Below, in pieces: positions 34,596-46,474 of a stretch of 64,000 bases of DNA. The notes below the pieces were generated by a model, which worked only from the letters and a program-made list of their open reading frames with translations, did no database searches and was not told where the DNA came from. This stretch comes from Flavobacterium sp. JAD_PAG50586_2 (GTDB lineage: Bacteria > Bacteroidota > Bacteroidia > Flavobacteriales > Flavobacteriaceae), in the NCBI GenBank assembly GCA_023213215.1, contig CP096136.1, positions 2,914,001-2,978,000 of the forward strand. The letters run 5' to 3'. Position numbers and translations under genes: made by a program. The stretch's first letter is position 1; each line of letters starts with the position of its first letter.

Positions 34596-36464
34596 ATGAA
34601 TAAATTATTTCTAGCTGCCATTTTTGCTCTATCGACATTCGGTTACACAGCAACGGCACAAAAAAAGGCTTCTACATCTGAAGTAAAAGTTACCATCGAT
34701 TTAAATAATGTAAAGAATGATAAGGTTATGGTTACCGTAACGCCACCTTCATTTACAAGTAATACGGTAGTATTCCATATTCCAAAAACAGTTCCCGGGA
34801 CTTATTCTTCTGATAATTACGGAAGATTGATAGATGGCTTAAAAGCGTTCGATAAAGGCGGAAAAGAAGTAGTTACTTCAAAAACAGATGATAATTCATG
34901 GACTATTTCCAACGCAAAATCGGTAGCGAAAATTACTTATTGGGTAAACGACACTTACGATTCTGAATTGGGAAGAGGTTTCGGAAAGGAAGATATATTC
35001 TCTCCGGCAGGATCAAATATCCTTGAGGGGAAAAACTTTATGGTAAACAATCACTGTTTTGTAGGTTATTTTGAAGATAAAATTGCCTTGACGGAAATAC
35101 CATATAGCTTGACAATTCAACACCCGGAAAATCTCTATGGCGCAACTTCATTGATTGATACCGATAAAAGCGATGCTGTAGACAACTTCAAAGCCAACCG
35201 TTATTTCGACCTGACAGATAATCCGATAATGTATTCCAAGAAAGATTATGAAACGTTTACTGTAGACGGAATGGAAATTGTTTTCGCGGTTTATTCCCCA
35301 ACCGGAGCACACAGTGCCAAATCACTTCTACCGTATTTGGAAGAAACCATGCGTGCACAGAAGGCCTTTTTGGGTTCTATCAATGCAAACAAAAGATACA
35401 CGGTCATCTTATATCTTGCCGACATGGAGAAAAATGATGCTAAAGGTTATGGCGCTTTAGAACACCACACTTCCACCACAGTTGTTTTTCCCGAAACTAT
35501 GCCGGCAGATGCTTTGGGCGAACAGATAAAGGATGTGGTTTCGCACGAATTTTTCCACACCGTAACCCCGTTGACTATCCATTCAAAGGAAATCCAATAT
35601 TTTGATTACAATAACCCTAAAATGTCGGAACATTTATGGATGTATGAAGGCATAACGGAATACTTTGCCAATCTGTTCCAGGTTAATCAAGGTTTAATTG
35701 AGGCCGATGAATTTTACCAAAGAATGTCAGGAAAAATAAGCAACGCTGCCACTTTGAATGATACGATGCCCTTTACAGAAATGAGTAAGAACGTTTTGGT
35801 TTCGCCCTACAAAGAGCAATACCTGAATGTTTACGAAAAAGGTGCCTTAATTGGAATGTGTATTGACATCATCATCCGCGAAAAAAGCAATGGAGAAAGA
35901 GGCATTTTAGATTTGATGAAAAAATTGTCTAGTGAATACGGAATCGAAAAACCGTTTAATGACAACGAACTTTTCGCAAAAATAGTTTCACTGACCTATC
36001 CGGAAGTTGGCGAATTCTTAAATACGTATGTTGCAGGAAATACGCCAATTCCGTATGAGGCTTATTTTGCCAAGATGGGTGTAACCAAAGCGAAAGTACA
36101 GGTTCCGGGTAATCCGTTTTTGAAAGACCAGACAACTCCATATATTACTATCAATCCAAATACAAAGGAAATCATCGTTATTCCCGGTTCCGAATCGAGC
36201 GAATTCATGAAGGCTTTGGCTTTAAAAGGAGGCGATATCATTCTTTCAATTAATGACAAACCGTACAATCTTGATAATATTTATGAAATGATTATGGAAA
36301 GTCAAAATTGGAAAGCAGACGATGCAATAAGCGTAAAAATTAAAAGAGACGGTAAAGAACAAATCCTTAAAGGAAAAGTAAAATTAAATTTTGAGGAAGT
36401 AGAAGGTTATAAGGTTACTGATCCTTCTAAAGAGAAATTGAATACAGCCTGGCTCAAAGGATAA
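34596..36464 (+). CDS. M61-family metallopeptidase (glycyl aminopeptidase-like) with PDZ domain
   Basis: 622 residues with a signal peptide (MNKLFLAAIFALSTFGYTAT AQ). An N-terminal beta-rich domain precedes the thermolysin-like core. The zinc site is DVVSHEFFHTVTPL, with the third ligand Glu in LWMYEGITEYFANLF. Residues about 525-605 form a PDZ domain (LALKGGDIILSINDKPYNLD). M61 enzymes are exported aminopeptidases preferring N-terminal Gly or Ala. A TACTTTTG box at 34552-34559 may be its -7 element. A terminator follows. Confidence 0.92.
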   Translation: MNKLFLAAIFALSTFGYTATAQKKASTSEVKVTIDLNNVKNDKVMVTVTPPSFTSNTVVFHIPKTVPGTYSSDNYGRLIDGLKAFDKGGKEVVTSKTDDNSWTISNAKSVAKITYWVNDTYDSELGRGFGKEDIFSPAGSNILEGKNFMVNNHCFVGYFEDKIALTEIPYSLTIQHPENLYGATSLIDTDKSDAVDNFKANRYFDLTDNPIMYSKKDYETFTVDGMEIVFAVYSPTGAHSAKSLLPYLEETMRAQKAFLGSINANKRYTVILYLADMEKNDAKGYGALEHHTSTTVVFPETMPADALGEQIKDVVSHEFFHTVTPLTIHSKEIQYFDYNNPKMSEHLWMYEGITEYFANLFQVNQGLIEADEFYQRMSGKISNAATLNDTMPFTEMSKNVLVSPYKEQYLNVYEKGALIGMCIDIIIREKSNGERGILDLMKKLSSEYGIEKPFNDNELFAKIVSLTYPEVGEFLNTYVAGNTPIPYEAYFAKMGVTKAKVQVPGNPFLKDQTTPYITINPNTKEIIVIPGSESSEFMKALALKGGDIILSINDKPYNLDNIYEMIMESQNWKADDAISVKIKRDGKEQILKGKVKLNFEEVEGYKVTDPSKEKLNTAWLKG

Positions 36465-36484
36465 TCCAAAAATAAGCGATACTT

Positions 36485-36517
36485 AAATCCTCAATTTGTT
36501 CATCAGATTGAGGATTT
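36485..36517 (+). terminator. Terminator after the M61 peptidase gene
   Basis: AAATCCTCAAT (36485-36495) pairs with ATTGAGGATTT (36507-36517), followed by T residues. Confidence 0.8.
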
Positions 36518-36546
36518 TTTTAGTAGTATTGCAAAAAAATAAAAAC

Positions 36547-37263
36547 ATGTATAAATCAGTTATTGCCCTATTTTCTATTTTAATTTTAGTTTCGTGTACA
36601 GAAAAGAAAGCAACAAAGAGTTTTGTCTTAAACGGAAACATTAAAGGTTTAAAAAATGGGACACTATACATTCAAAGAATAAAAGACACCACTTTAGTGC
36701 CTATAGACACGATTAAGATAAATGGAGATTCTCATTTTACCAGTGAATTTGATTTACAGTCGCCTGAAATGCTATACTTGTTTTTAGATCGGGGTGTGAG
36801 CAATTCGCTGGATAATAACATTTCATTCTTTGCCGAAAAAGGACAACTCAATTTAGAAACCTCACTCGATTTCTTTACCGCTGATGTTAAAATTACAGGT
36901 TCAAAGAATCAGGCATTGTATGATGAGTACAAAAAAGTAATTTCACGATACATTGATCAGGATTTAGATTTAATACAGAAAAAGTTTAAGGCTTATCAAA
37001 ATAAAAACACCGCTGAAATCAATAAGATCGATCAAGAGCAAAAAGGTATATTAAAAAGAAAATACCTTTACACTACAAACTTTGCGGTCAATCATGCCGA
37101 TTATGAGGTGGCACCTTATGTAGCTTTGGCTGAGATTTATGACATCAACCTTAAATATCTGGATACTATCCAAAAATCGATGACGCCAAAGGTTTCTAAA
37201 TCCATGTATGGAAAAAAATTAAATGAGTTTATCGCAGAGCGAAGAAAGGCGGAAGGAAAATAG
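36547..37263 (+). CDS. Lipoprotein with DUF4369 domain
   Basis: 238 residues from ATG 36547; an upstream in-frame start lies inside the terminator. The signal ends in the lipobox LVSC. The DUF4369 beta-sandwich (FVLNGNIKGLKNGTLYIQRI, PIDTIKINGDSHF) is followed by a helical region of about 110 residues with many Lys and Asp. In many Bacteroidetes proteins DUF4369 precedes a thioredoxin domain; that domain is absent here. Function unknown. It converges on the large surface-protein gene 15 bases away, with no terminator visible. Confidence 0.85.
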   Translation: MYKSVIALFSILILVSCTEKKATKSFVLNGNIKGLKNGTLYIQRIKDTTLVPIDTIKINGDSHFTSEFDLQSPEMLYLFLDRGVSNSLDNNISFFAEKGQLNLETSLDFFTADVKITGSKNQALYDEYKKVISRYIDQDLDLIQKKFKAYQNKNTAEINKIDQEQKGILKRKYLYTTNFAVNHADYEVAPYVALAEIYDINLKYLDTIQKSMTPKVSKSMYGKKLNEFIAERRKAEGK

Positions 37264-37278
37264 TACTACTCTCTTTAA

Positions 37279-40200
37279 TTACCTCACCATAGCAAAATGC
37301 CCTTTGTGTATTTTCCCATCAGCACGAGTCACATAAAACCAATAATCGTCTGATGGCATTTGTCTTCCGTTGTAATTTCCATCCCAGGCTTCTGAGCTGT
37401 TCATTGACTTTATCAGTTTACCGGAACGGTCAAAGATCTTAACGTCAAATTCCTGTTCAAACTGGGAGAACTTGATATACCAGGTGTCGTTAGTTCCATC
37501 GCCGTTGGGAGTGAAAAATTTAGGATAATTCAATAACAATGCTTCTCCTTTTACAATGCCACAACCATTGATATCGCGCACAAATACCTGATAGATTCCC
37601 GGCTTGAGGCCAGTAAAGGTTTCTTCGGCCTGATAATGTACTCCGTCAATTGAATATTCATATACGCCAACTCCGGTAACCGTGATAATAATGCTGTTGT
37701 CAACTGCAGTCCAGTCAATCTCCTGAATATTGGTAATCGTTGCAGGATTAGACAAAAAGACATTAAAATCTTTGGTAGAATCACACACCAAACTGCCGTG
37801 GTTTTCGGTTACCGTAACCCAATAATTTCCAGGTATGGCAACCTGAGCCTGATGATATGTAGTTCCTGTTGACCATAAGTAACTGTCAAAACCAGCACCA
37901 GCTTCAATTACAGCACTACTAAATTCACATACAGGATAATTGTCTTCCATATAAATTCTTGGCGAATCGATAAAGACAAATTTCAAGGCAACCACTATAT
38001 GGCAATTATCAGATGAGGTAACCCTAACATATACAGTATTATTAGTGTTGCTCATGTTGTAGGAAGTACTGTTTGAAATCGCTGAGATTCCATTCTCCGC
38101 ATCAGCTGCAGTGGTATAATAACCAAATGTATAATTAGCAGCATTGGCAATCAGGTTGGAATTATACAAAGGCAAATCCATATTTTCAGAACCGTCATTA
38201 AACGCATCGCAATAAGTAGTCTCATAATCATTAGCCAACGGAATTGGAAGATATTGCGTATTCAGATACACATTTCTTATATAGGAAATACAGCTGCCTT
38301 TTTTAACAACAATACCAAAGCTATCCGGACCATTTAAATTGTCTAACACCGGATTTGTTGTCCAGCTAAATCCACTGTCAAAACTGTAAAAATCTCCTGG
38401 CGTTGTTATAGTTAGGGTCGCATAGGTTCCACAGCCTGCATCCATTAAATTATATTCTGGGTAACTTTCCTCTAAATTATACAAATAAACGTAAACGTTT
38501 GGAGAGGTACATCCTTGCGAATCCTTAATCTTAATCAGATAACTGCCATCAGTTAAATTACTTAAGGTGTTAGAAGTTTGCCATGTTGTTCCTCCGTCAA
38601 AACTATATTCTGCAGCGGGAGTTGTGATAATTATACTTCCCGGATTTCCGCAGAAAGGATTGTCTTTAATGTATAACGGTTCGTCCAAAAACTCACTACT
38701 CAACGAAACACTATTGAAATTGGATTCACATCCCTGTGCATCCCTTACCATAATTTGATAAATCCCTGACGGAAGTCCCGATGCAGTATTGTTCGTTGTC
38801 CAAGTAACACCGTTGTCAAAACTATATTCTGTCGCGGCAGTTGTTATCGTTATGCTACCCAGATCACCGCAAAATGTCGGATCTAATTGAGTAAAGTCTG
38901 GTAAATCAGAATGGAACGGAACAATGTTCACACTCGAGCTATAGGAAGTACATCCACCCAAAGTCTTTATCTGTACCAAATAATTCCCATAAGGGAGGTT
39001 ACTCATAGATGGACCCGTACCCCATGTAACACCATTATCAAAGCTATATTGTGAGGCAGGAGAAGTTACCGTAATAGTACCTGTACTGCTAAAACAGGAG
39101 GGCTGCGTTAGTGTAATCGAAGGTAAAGGCGCAATTGTAGTACTCAAAATTGTCACTGAACCATTGGCCGCACAACCATTACTATCCGTAACTGTTACAC
39201 TATAGGTTCCTACTGAAGTAACGGTAACGTTTTGTGTAGTTCCCAAACCACCTGCCCAAAGGTATGATGCTCCTGGAGATGCAGTCAATATAGTACTGCC
39301 GCTACACATATTCAATATTCCGGTGATGTGCACGAAAGGATTTTTTACAATAAGCTGTATTGGAATAATCTTAAAACAAGTAGGGTTAAGGTCAATCCTC
39401 ACAAAAATAGTCGCTGATGAACTTTCATAGTTAGCAAAAGTCGTAATAGGAGCAGTATTGGCGGTAGCCGTTGCAACCGAACTGAAATAACTAAAGGTTA
39501 ATCCGGTTTGTGGCGTGGTAACTAAAGCATTAACATTGGAAAGATTAAAAAATTCCTTACCGTCCTGATTGGTATCACATTTAGTCAGGCTCGCTGTCTG
39601 AACATTTACAGGGCAATTGGCACAATTCAAAAACCAAATATCCCAACCCGGATTGGCATCGTCATCGGTAACTGAGGCAAAATTAGCTCCACTGCAATTT
39701 GTCTGAAGTAATCCAAAATTTATGGTAGCACTTACATTATAAGTTCCTGTCAGTATATCAGGCAGGTTGGCGGCAGCAAGGTCAAAACAAAATCTTTTGG
39801 TAGCCAAATCCAGCATAACTGGTGCCTGCGAAGTATATACTACCGTATTGTTGGCATCCCTTACATTTAATTCAATTGAAGATACGCTAGCATTCACACC
39901 ACCCGAATTAGGAACGGTAAATTTACCACAAACAGACAAAGGAAGTGTCGGACATACTTTATATAAAGGATCAAGTTCAATACTCCCCTGAAGACTTTCA
40001 TTAGCGTGTAACAAACAGATATCATCAACATAAGCATAGCCAAAGTGTCCATTTAGCCCACATCGTGAAGCCATAAATTCAATAGTAAAATGCTCATTAT
40101 TGGGAATACTCGAAATATCTAGAATTCCCGATTGCCAGTTGGGTGTATACAAAATGATGCTTCCTCCTTCAACGGTATTGGCTTGTGTAAAGATGCAGTT

Positions 40201-40928
40201 AGCCGGATTTCCAATCAAACAGAACTCATCAACAACAACTCCGCTGGAATTGATAACCCTTGCTTTAAAAAAAGGCTGTTCATTTTCGTGGTCGTTCCCG
40301 GTAATACTCTGGAGTACGGCTTTATAATTAAATTTCAGTTGGGTCTCATTGTCGGTTTTATACCTTTTCGACTGCACTAATCCTAAGGAAGGTGAGGATT
40401 CCTTGTAATTTATCTTTAACGTATATTGATCAAATGCATTGATGTTTCCAATAAATTCATCAATAAAATTCGAAGGGACGCTTGAAGCCATCAAACCGTA
40501 ATCGGCGGGATTGTATTGCTTTATCCTAAGGTTAGGGATCTCTTCAATATTCTGGCATTGCATTGGGTTTATCGGATCACCCGAAACATATTCAAAATCC
40601 TTAAGGACATTGTTTCCCGATATAGTTTCAAACTCTTCAAAACCACCATTAGAACATAATGGTACAGCAGGAAGCGCATTAACTGAAAAAATATTTTTTT
40701 TGTTTTGATTGTTGATAGCCTTCTGCCTTTTTTCAAAAAAAGCTTCCGTTCGGCTGGGTCTGTAATGCGACGGCCATCCCGGTTTTCGATTGTCATCTCA
40801 TTATGAAAATGAAGTGGTTTAGTTTCTTTCTGAACATTTTTATTTTGTCCAAAAATACTACAGCTAACCAAAAGTAAAAGAACAAAAAAATGTAGACGTG
40901 TCAAGGGATTCAGGAGTTTAGAATTCAA
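37279..40928 (-). CDS. Large surface protein with T9SS type B sorting domain (frameshifted as sequenced)
   Basis: About 1216 residues when repaired. It has a signal peptide (LHFFVLLLLVSCSIFGQ). The frame breaks in the A7 run at 40735-40741; one more base joins DPAERKLFFEKRQKAINNQN. The middle has four tandem repeats of about 65 residues (ITITTAATEYSFDNGVTWTT, then LPSGIYQIMVRDAQGC) resembling SprB-type repeats, and two CD..(Q/N)DG segments. The C-terminus (FFTPNGDGTNDTWYIKF, then DGNYNGRQMPSDDYWFYVTR) is the gliding-motility-associated type B sorting domain. It is probably an adhesin or cell-surface filament. Confidence 0.9.
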
Positions 40929-41215
40929 AAATAAGAAAGTTCCTCTATCAAAAAAATGTAAGGTAATAATTTAGTTTAAAAACATATTTTACCGATGAAA
41001 GGCACTCAAAATGAGCTATATCTCAATATTAATACTGGAATATAATTAGATAAGGTTTCCTTGAAACAAAACGTGTAACAAAACATTTCTTTAAAATTGG
41101 CCATGCGATTACTTAGCAAATGAAAGGCAACATTTGAAGTGAAAACCGACAATTAAAAATTAGATAAGGCTCAGATTGAAAAATATGGATTAATTTTGTA
41201 AGCCAATAAACCCTA

Positions 41216-43431
41216 ATGAAAGACATACTATTAATCACTCCGCCGTTCACACAACTCAACACGCCCTATCCGGCAACGGCATACCTAAAAGGCTTCCTAA
41301 ACACCAAAGGAATAACTTCCTTTCAAATGGATTTAGGGATAGAAGTGATTTTAGAACTCTTTTCAAAGAACGGTCTAACCTTAATTTTCGAACGTTCGAT
41401 ACCAGAATCCTTAACGGATGAAAATCTGCAAAGAATATATTCCCTAAAACAGGATTATATCAACACTATTGATTCGGTTATCGAATTCCTTCAGGGAAAA
41501 AACCAAACATTAGCCCGACAAATCTGTGCCGGAAACTTTCTTCCCGAAGCTTCCCGTTTCGATCAGCTCGATGATATGGATTGGGCATTTGGTTCTATGG
41601 GGATGCAGGACAAAGCCAAACATTTAGCCACATTATACCTCGAAGATTTATCCGATTTTATCAAAGAATGCATCGATGAAAACTTTGGTTTCAGCCGCTA
41701 TGCCGAACGATTAGGAAGAAGTGCCAATTCTTTTGACGAAATGTACAATCATCTGCAAAAAGACCTGACTTACATCGATACTATTTCATTAAATATTTTA
41801 AATAATAGGGTAAAAGAAATCCAACCTAAGCTAGTTCTGATTTCTGTTCCGTTTCCGGGTAATCTGTACAGTGCTTTTCGATGCGCCCAATTTATAAAAG
41901 CTAATCATCCGGAAATTAAAATCTCGATGGGTGGCGGTTTCCCAAATACAGAACTTCGCGATTTAAAAGACCAACGCGTTTTCGAATTTTTTGACTTCAT
42001 TACGTTAGATGATGGAGAACTTCCAGTAGAATTACTTCACCATAATGCCTGTAATTCTGAAAACAACATTTGTAATTCTGACGAAGGAAGAACCTCGCCC
42101 CAGTTTAAACGGACATTCCTTTTAGAAAATGGGATTGTAATCTACAAAAACAACAGCATCCAACCCGATTATAAACAAAGTCAGGTAGGCACGCCGGATT
42201 ACTCCGATTTGCTTTTGGAAAGCTATATTTCGGTTATAGAAATCGCCAATCCAATGCACAGTTTATGGAGTGACGGGCGATGGAACAAACTTACCATGGC
42301 ACACGGCTGTTATTGGGGGAAATGTACGTTCTGCGATATCTCTCTGGATTATATTAAGCTTTATGAACCGGTTGCCGCCAAACTTTTAGTAGATAGGATG
42401 GAAGAAATCATTGCACAAACGGGAGAAAACGGTTTCCATTTTGTGGATGAAGCAGCGCCACCTGCTTTGATGAGAGAAGTAGCCTTAGAAATTCTCCGAA
42501 GGAAACTAACCGTCTCCTGGTGGACAAACATTAGGTTTGAAAAGAACTTCACTGCCGATTTGTGCATGCTATACAAAGCTTCGGGATGCATAGCCGTTTC
42601 AGGAGGATTGGAAGTGGCTTCCGATAGATTACTGCAATTAATCCAAAAAGGAGTAACCGTTGAACAAGTGGCACAGGTAACGCGCAATTTTACCGAAGCG
42701 GGAATTATGGTTCACGCTTATCTAATGTATGGTTATCCGACACAAACGGTTCAGGAAACCATTGATAGTCTTGAAATGGTGCGCCAGCTTTTTGAATTGG
42801 GGATTATACAGTCGGGTTTCTGGCATCAGTTTGCCATGACAGCTCACAGTCCGGTTGGAATGTTTCCCGAAGAATTTGGTGTGATTCCGGAAAGCAATGC
42901 CATCACTTTCGCCAATAACGACATTCAGTTTAAAGACAAAACCGGAATCGACCACGATAAATTCAGTTTTGGATTAAAGAAATCATTATTCAATTATATG
43001 CACGGCATCTGTTTTGATTATGAGCTTCAGGATTGGTTTGATTTTAAGGTTCCCAATACAACCATTTCATCGGATTATATTGTTTCCTGTCTGGAAAAGG
43101 AAAACAGTTTCAATATAAAACCAACAGCAAAAATAATTTGGATAGGAGGAAAGCCACTAAAGCAAATCTTTACCAAATCAAAAAAGGGAATTCCTGGGAA
43201 ATGATGCAATTGACTTTTCACGACAAACGTGAAACCATTGCCATATCATTAGAAAAGGATAAAGCCGAATGGCTGATGAAAACTCTTGAATTGATTGACG
43301 TCTCCAATGAAAAAGCGCTAACTTTTGCACAACTGAAAACCGACTTTGAGAACCAGTTAGAGGATTTTGAAATCTTCTGGTACAGTAAGTCCGTAAAGAC
43401 TTTGCAACAATTTGGATTATTGATGTTATAA
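41216..43431 (+). CDS. Cobalamin-binding radical SAM protein (frameshifted as sequenced)
   Basis: About 738 residues when repaired. An N-terminal B12-binding region (LLITPPFTQLNTPYPATAYL, then LISVPFPGNLYSAFRCAQF and SMGGGFPNTELRD) precedes the radical SAM core. The cluster site is AHGCYWGKCTFCDISLD, followed by FHFVDEAAPP and VSGGLEVASDRLLQLIQKGV. The frame stops at 43204. One more base in the A6G3 run at 43180-43188 joins TKSKKG to NSWEMMQLTFHDKRE and adds a 77-residue C-terminal domain of unknown type ending LQQFGLLML. The reaction is unknown. A terminal-domain ORF starting ATG 43201 is the alternative reading. Confidence 0.85.
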
Positions 43432-43506
43432 ATTGTTGAAGGACATGATAATTATGTTTATTTTTTAGCCTACTTTTAAACCCCAAATAAAAGTTAGCCT
43501 GCCTAA

Positions 43507-45615
43507 ATGAAAGTAAAAAAGACCTTTCCTAAAATACTATGGTTGATATTCTCCTCGAGCATATTTTTTATACTCCTGTATTTTGCCTTATTTTATTATA
43601 CCAAAAAAGCCGAGAAACAGGTTTACAACTCTTCCATTAAACAGTTCGATAATGAGATTCAAGAATTAATGCATTTAATCAATAAACCCGAGCTGGTTTA
43701 TATAAATAATGATACTAATTGGGACGAGTTTGTAAACTTTATAAAAAAGCGTGATTTAGCATGGTACAATGATATAATAGCGCATGAAATTGATATATAT
43801 AAAGCCGATCAAATGGTTGTTTATGATGAAAATAACCAATTGGTTATTCACACTAAAACCTCAAAAATTAAATCTGAGGGATTTATTCCTAAAGAAGCAA
43901 TGGATAAACTTGATGAGTCAGGTTTAGACGTCTTTTATATGAAAATCCCCGAGGGCTATATAGAGGTTTTTGGAGCTTCAGTTCACCCTTCTTTTGATTT
44001 ATTAAAAAATAAAACTAAATCATCCGGGTACTTTTTTGTAATTAGGCTAATTGATCAAAGCTATATTTCAAATATCGAAGGCATAGCTAACTCCAAAGTT
44101 TTTTTGACAAAGACTTTAGATGTTAAGTCAAATCAGAGAAATAAAATAAATTCCTTTTATTCATTAAAAAATTTCGATGGAAAGCTAATAGGCAGAATGC
44201 GATTTGAAAGAAACTTTGCGGAATATTTTGAGAATGCCATCAACATATTATATGTGATAATTGTAGCTTTTGTCATCAATCTGATAGTAAATTTAATCTA
44301 CACCCGGCGCTTGGTTTACCATCCGTTGTATTTGGTAAGAAGGGCATTAGAAACAGGAAACAGGAGAGCTATAAAGCAACTTAAAAAAAGCACAGGAGAG
44401 TTTAGTTATATCGGAAATTTATTTGAAGAAAACAGCAATCAGAAGATCGAACTGATAAAGGCTAAGATAAAAGCAGAAGAAAGTGACAGGCTGAAGTCGT
44501 CTTTTCTGGCCAATTTATCGCACGAAATAAGAACTCCGATGAATGCTATAAATGGTTTTACAGAATTAATCCTTAACACTAAAATAAGCGAAAGTGAAAA
44601 GCTGGAATACCTGAATGTTATTGAAAAAAGCGGAAAAAACCTTGTTGGGATTATTGATGACCTGATTGAAATGTCAAAAATCGAATCCAATCAGCTTTCG
44701 CCCAACCTCAATGTGATTAATCTGGATTCTATGGTTACCGAATTGTATGAAACGGTTAAAGTTACCATCCAGAATAAGGATGTCGATATAAAACTTGAGA
44801 AAAGCAAAACACCAGCTAAATTTAATATTGTGACGGATGACATAAAGCTTAAACAGGTTATAATCAATTTATTGACCAATGCGATTAAGTTTACTGAAAA
44901 AGGTTCGGTTACGTTCGGTTTTGAAATTGATGAAGAAAATGAGCTGATTAATTTTACCGTAAAAGATACTGGACTCGGAATTTCTGAAGCTAATCATAAA
45001 GATATTTTTGATCGTTTCAAACGTGTGGACAGCGATATTTCGATTAAGGTTGGCGGTTTAGGATTGGGTCTTGCTATTTCAAAAGCCTATATCGATTTAC
45101 TTGGTGGTACTATTAGCTTAGAATCAAAAGTGGGAGAAGGATCAACCTTTTATTTTTCAATTCCGCTGCGATATTCAAAAATTGAGCACATTACGGTAAA
45201 ATCAATCAACAATCTCGAAACCATAAAGGATACAGAAGAAACGATTTTAATTGCTGAGGACGATAATATTAATTTCCTGCTATTCCAAAAGATGATGCAG
45301 CATAAAAATTACAAAATCATCAGAGCCCTCAACGGACAGGAAGCGGTTGATATCTGTCTAAATGAGCCCAATATAGAGTTGGTATTGATGGATATTAAAA
45401 TGCCGATTATGAATGGTTTTGAAGCTTTAGAACAAATCAGGCCAATGCGTCCCAATCTTCCAATAATTGCACAGACCGCTTATTCCTCATCAGATGATAA
45501 AATCAGGATTGAAGAAGCCGGATTCAATGGTTATATCACAAAGCCTCTGAATAGGGATAATTTATTCGAACTGATTAATAAATATTTAGACAAGGAAAAT
45601 AAGAATGAAAGTTAA
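43507..45615 (+). CDS. Hybrid sensor histidine kinase with CHASE4-like sensor and receiver domain
   Basis: 702 residues. A first membrane segment (residues 8-30) and a second near 250-272 bracket a periplasmic sensor of about 220 residues. The sensor resembles CHASE4 (NNDTNWDEFVNFIKKRDLAW). Then come a HAMP-like linker, HisKA with phospho-acceptor His (FLANLSHEIRTPMNAINGFT), and HATPase_c (NLLTNAIKFTEKG, DTGLGI, GLGLGLAI). The receiver domain has Asp in LVLMDIKMP and Lys in YITKPLN. With no output domain it probably phosphorylates a separate partner. The last codons overlap the porin gene by 11 bases. Confidence 0.93.
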   Translation: MKVKKTFPKILWLIFSSSIFFILLYFALFYYTKKAEKQVYNSSIKQFDNEIQELMHLINKPELVYINNDTNWDEFVNFIKKRDLAWYNDIIAHEIDIYKADQMVVYDENNQLVIHTKTSKIKSEGFIPKEAMDKLDESGLDVFYMKIPEGYIEVFGASVHPSFDLLKNKTKSSGYFFVIRLIDQSYISNIEGIANSKVFLTKTLDVKSNQRNKINSFYSLKNFDGKLIGRMRFERNFAEYFENAINILYVIIVAFVINLIVNLIYTRRLVYHPLYLVRRALETGNRRAIKQLKKSTGEFSYIGNLFEENSNQKIELIKAKIKAEESDRLKSSFLANLSHEIRTPMNAINGFTELILNTKISESEKLEYLNVIEKSGKNLVGIIDDLIEMSKIESNQLSPNLNVINLDSMVTELYETVKVTIQNKDVDIKLEKSKTPAKFNIVTDDIKLKQVIINLLTNAIKFTEKGSVTFGFEIDEENELINFTVKDTGLGISEANHKDIFDRFKRVDSDISIKVGGLGLGLAISKAYIDLLGGTISLESKVGEGSTFYFSIPLRYSKIEHITVKSINNLETIKDTEETILIAEDDNINFLLFQKMMQHKNYKIIRALNGQEAVDICLNEPNIELVLMDIKMPIMNGFEALEQIRPMRPNLPIIAQTAYSSSDDKIRIEEAGFNGYITKPLNRDNLFELINKYLDKENKNES

Positions 45616-46474
45616 GCTGCTATTTCTGTTTCTTAGTATTTCCCTCTCAATGTTTTCTCAGGAAAATCAATTGAAAACGGATACACTTGGTATTATAAAC
45701 AAGAAAAAAATTGGCCTGAATTTAGACATCGTCAGCCGTTATCTTTGGCGTGGACAATGTTGGGGTGGCAATTATATTGCAGTTCAGCCTTCAGTTGATT
45801 ATTTCGTTACTCCAAAATTGACCGTGGGATTTTGGGGAACAACCAATTTTAAGAATGGTTATTTTTCTACAGATGCTGTTCCTGAAAATAAAGGATATCA
45901 GGAAATAGACTTGTATGTCTATTATAAGCTTACTGATTTTTTGGAGTTTCAGATTTGGGATTATTATTGGCCGCCAGTCAGCAAGGTTGATGGCGTAAAA
46001 AACGGTTATTTTAATTATGGAACGAACGGTACTAAATCGGTTGACGCTATGGTCTGCCTTGATTTTTCAGAAGGTTACAAATATCCGTTTAATGCAACTT
46101 TAAGTACACTAGTTGCCGGAAATGATTTTCGATATGACAGCAATGGAGAAAATCCAAAGCAGAATTTTACGACTTATTTTGAGGTAGGATATACTTTTAC
46201 CGTTTTCGAAAACCATAAATCAATATTGCTTCAGGATATCGATATTGATCCTATGATAGGAGTTATTTTCAATAATAAAGCAGAATATTATACCTATGCA
46301 GATTATGACAAGGTTTCTTTTGTTGACTTAGGGCTGAACGTTTCTAAGGAATTCGAATTAGGTCATGGAATCAAGATGCCGGTTATGCTGACATACACCC
46401 ACAACGCTGCTTCAAAAAACACTGAATTTTACGGTAAAGATTTCCTTGTCGGATGTTTGAGTTTTAAGTATTAG
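45605..46474 (+). CDS. TorF-like putative outer-membrane porin
   Basis: 289 residues with a signal peptide (MKVKLLFLFLSISLSMFSQ). Alternating aromatic and polar beta-strands run throughout. The family pattern IVSRYLWRGQCWGGNYIAVQ near the start and a terminal aromatic strand (LVGCLSFKY) match the TorF/Gcw_chp putative porins. Substrate unknown. It overlaps the upstream hybrid kinase, so the sensor and porin are probably made together. Its stop overlaps the repaired stop of rimO on the other strand. Confidence 0.85.
   Translation: MKVKLLFLFLSISLSMFSQENQLKTDTLGIINKKKIGLNLDIVSRYLWRGQCWGGNYIAVQPSVDYFVTPKLTVGFWGTTNFKNGYFSTDAVPENKGYQEIDLYVYYKLTDFLEFQIWDYYWPPVSKVDGVKNGYFNYGTNGTKSVDAMVCLDFSEGYKYPFNATLSTLVAGNDFRYDSNGENPKQNFTTYFEVGYTFTVFENHKSILLQDIDIDPMIGVIFNNKAEYYTYADYDKVSFVDLGLNVSKEFELGHGIKMPVMLTYTHNAASKNTEFYGKDFLVGCLSFKY

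Noticed and set aside
41030..41215. Regulatory direct repeat ATTAGATAAGG before the radical SAM gene
   Set aside because: Only two short AT-rich copies with no symmetry or promoter spacing, so it is probably chance.
43138..43431. Separate small gene after the radical SAM gene
   Set aside because: One extra base in the A/G run at 43180-43188 fuses it smoothly to the radical SAM protein, and the same type of error occurs at many other sites.
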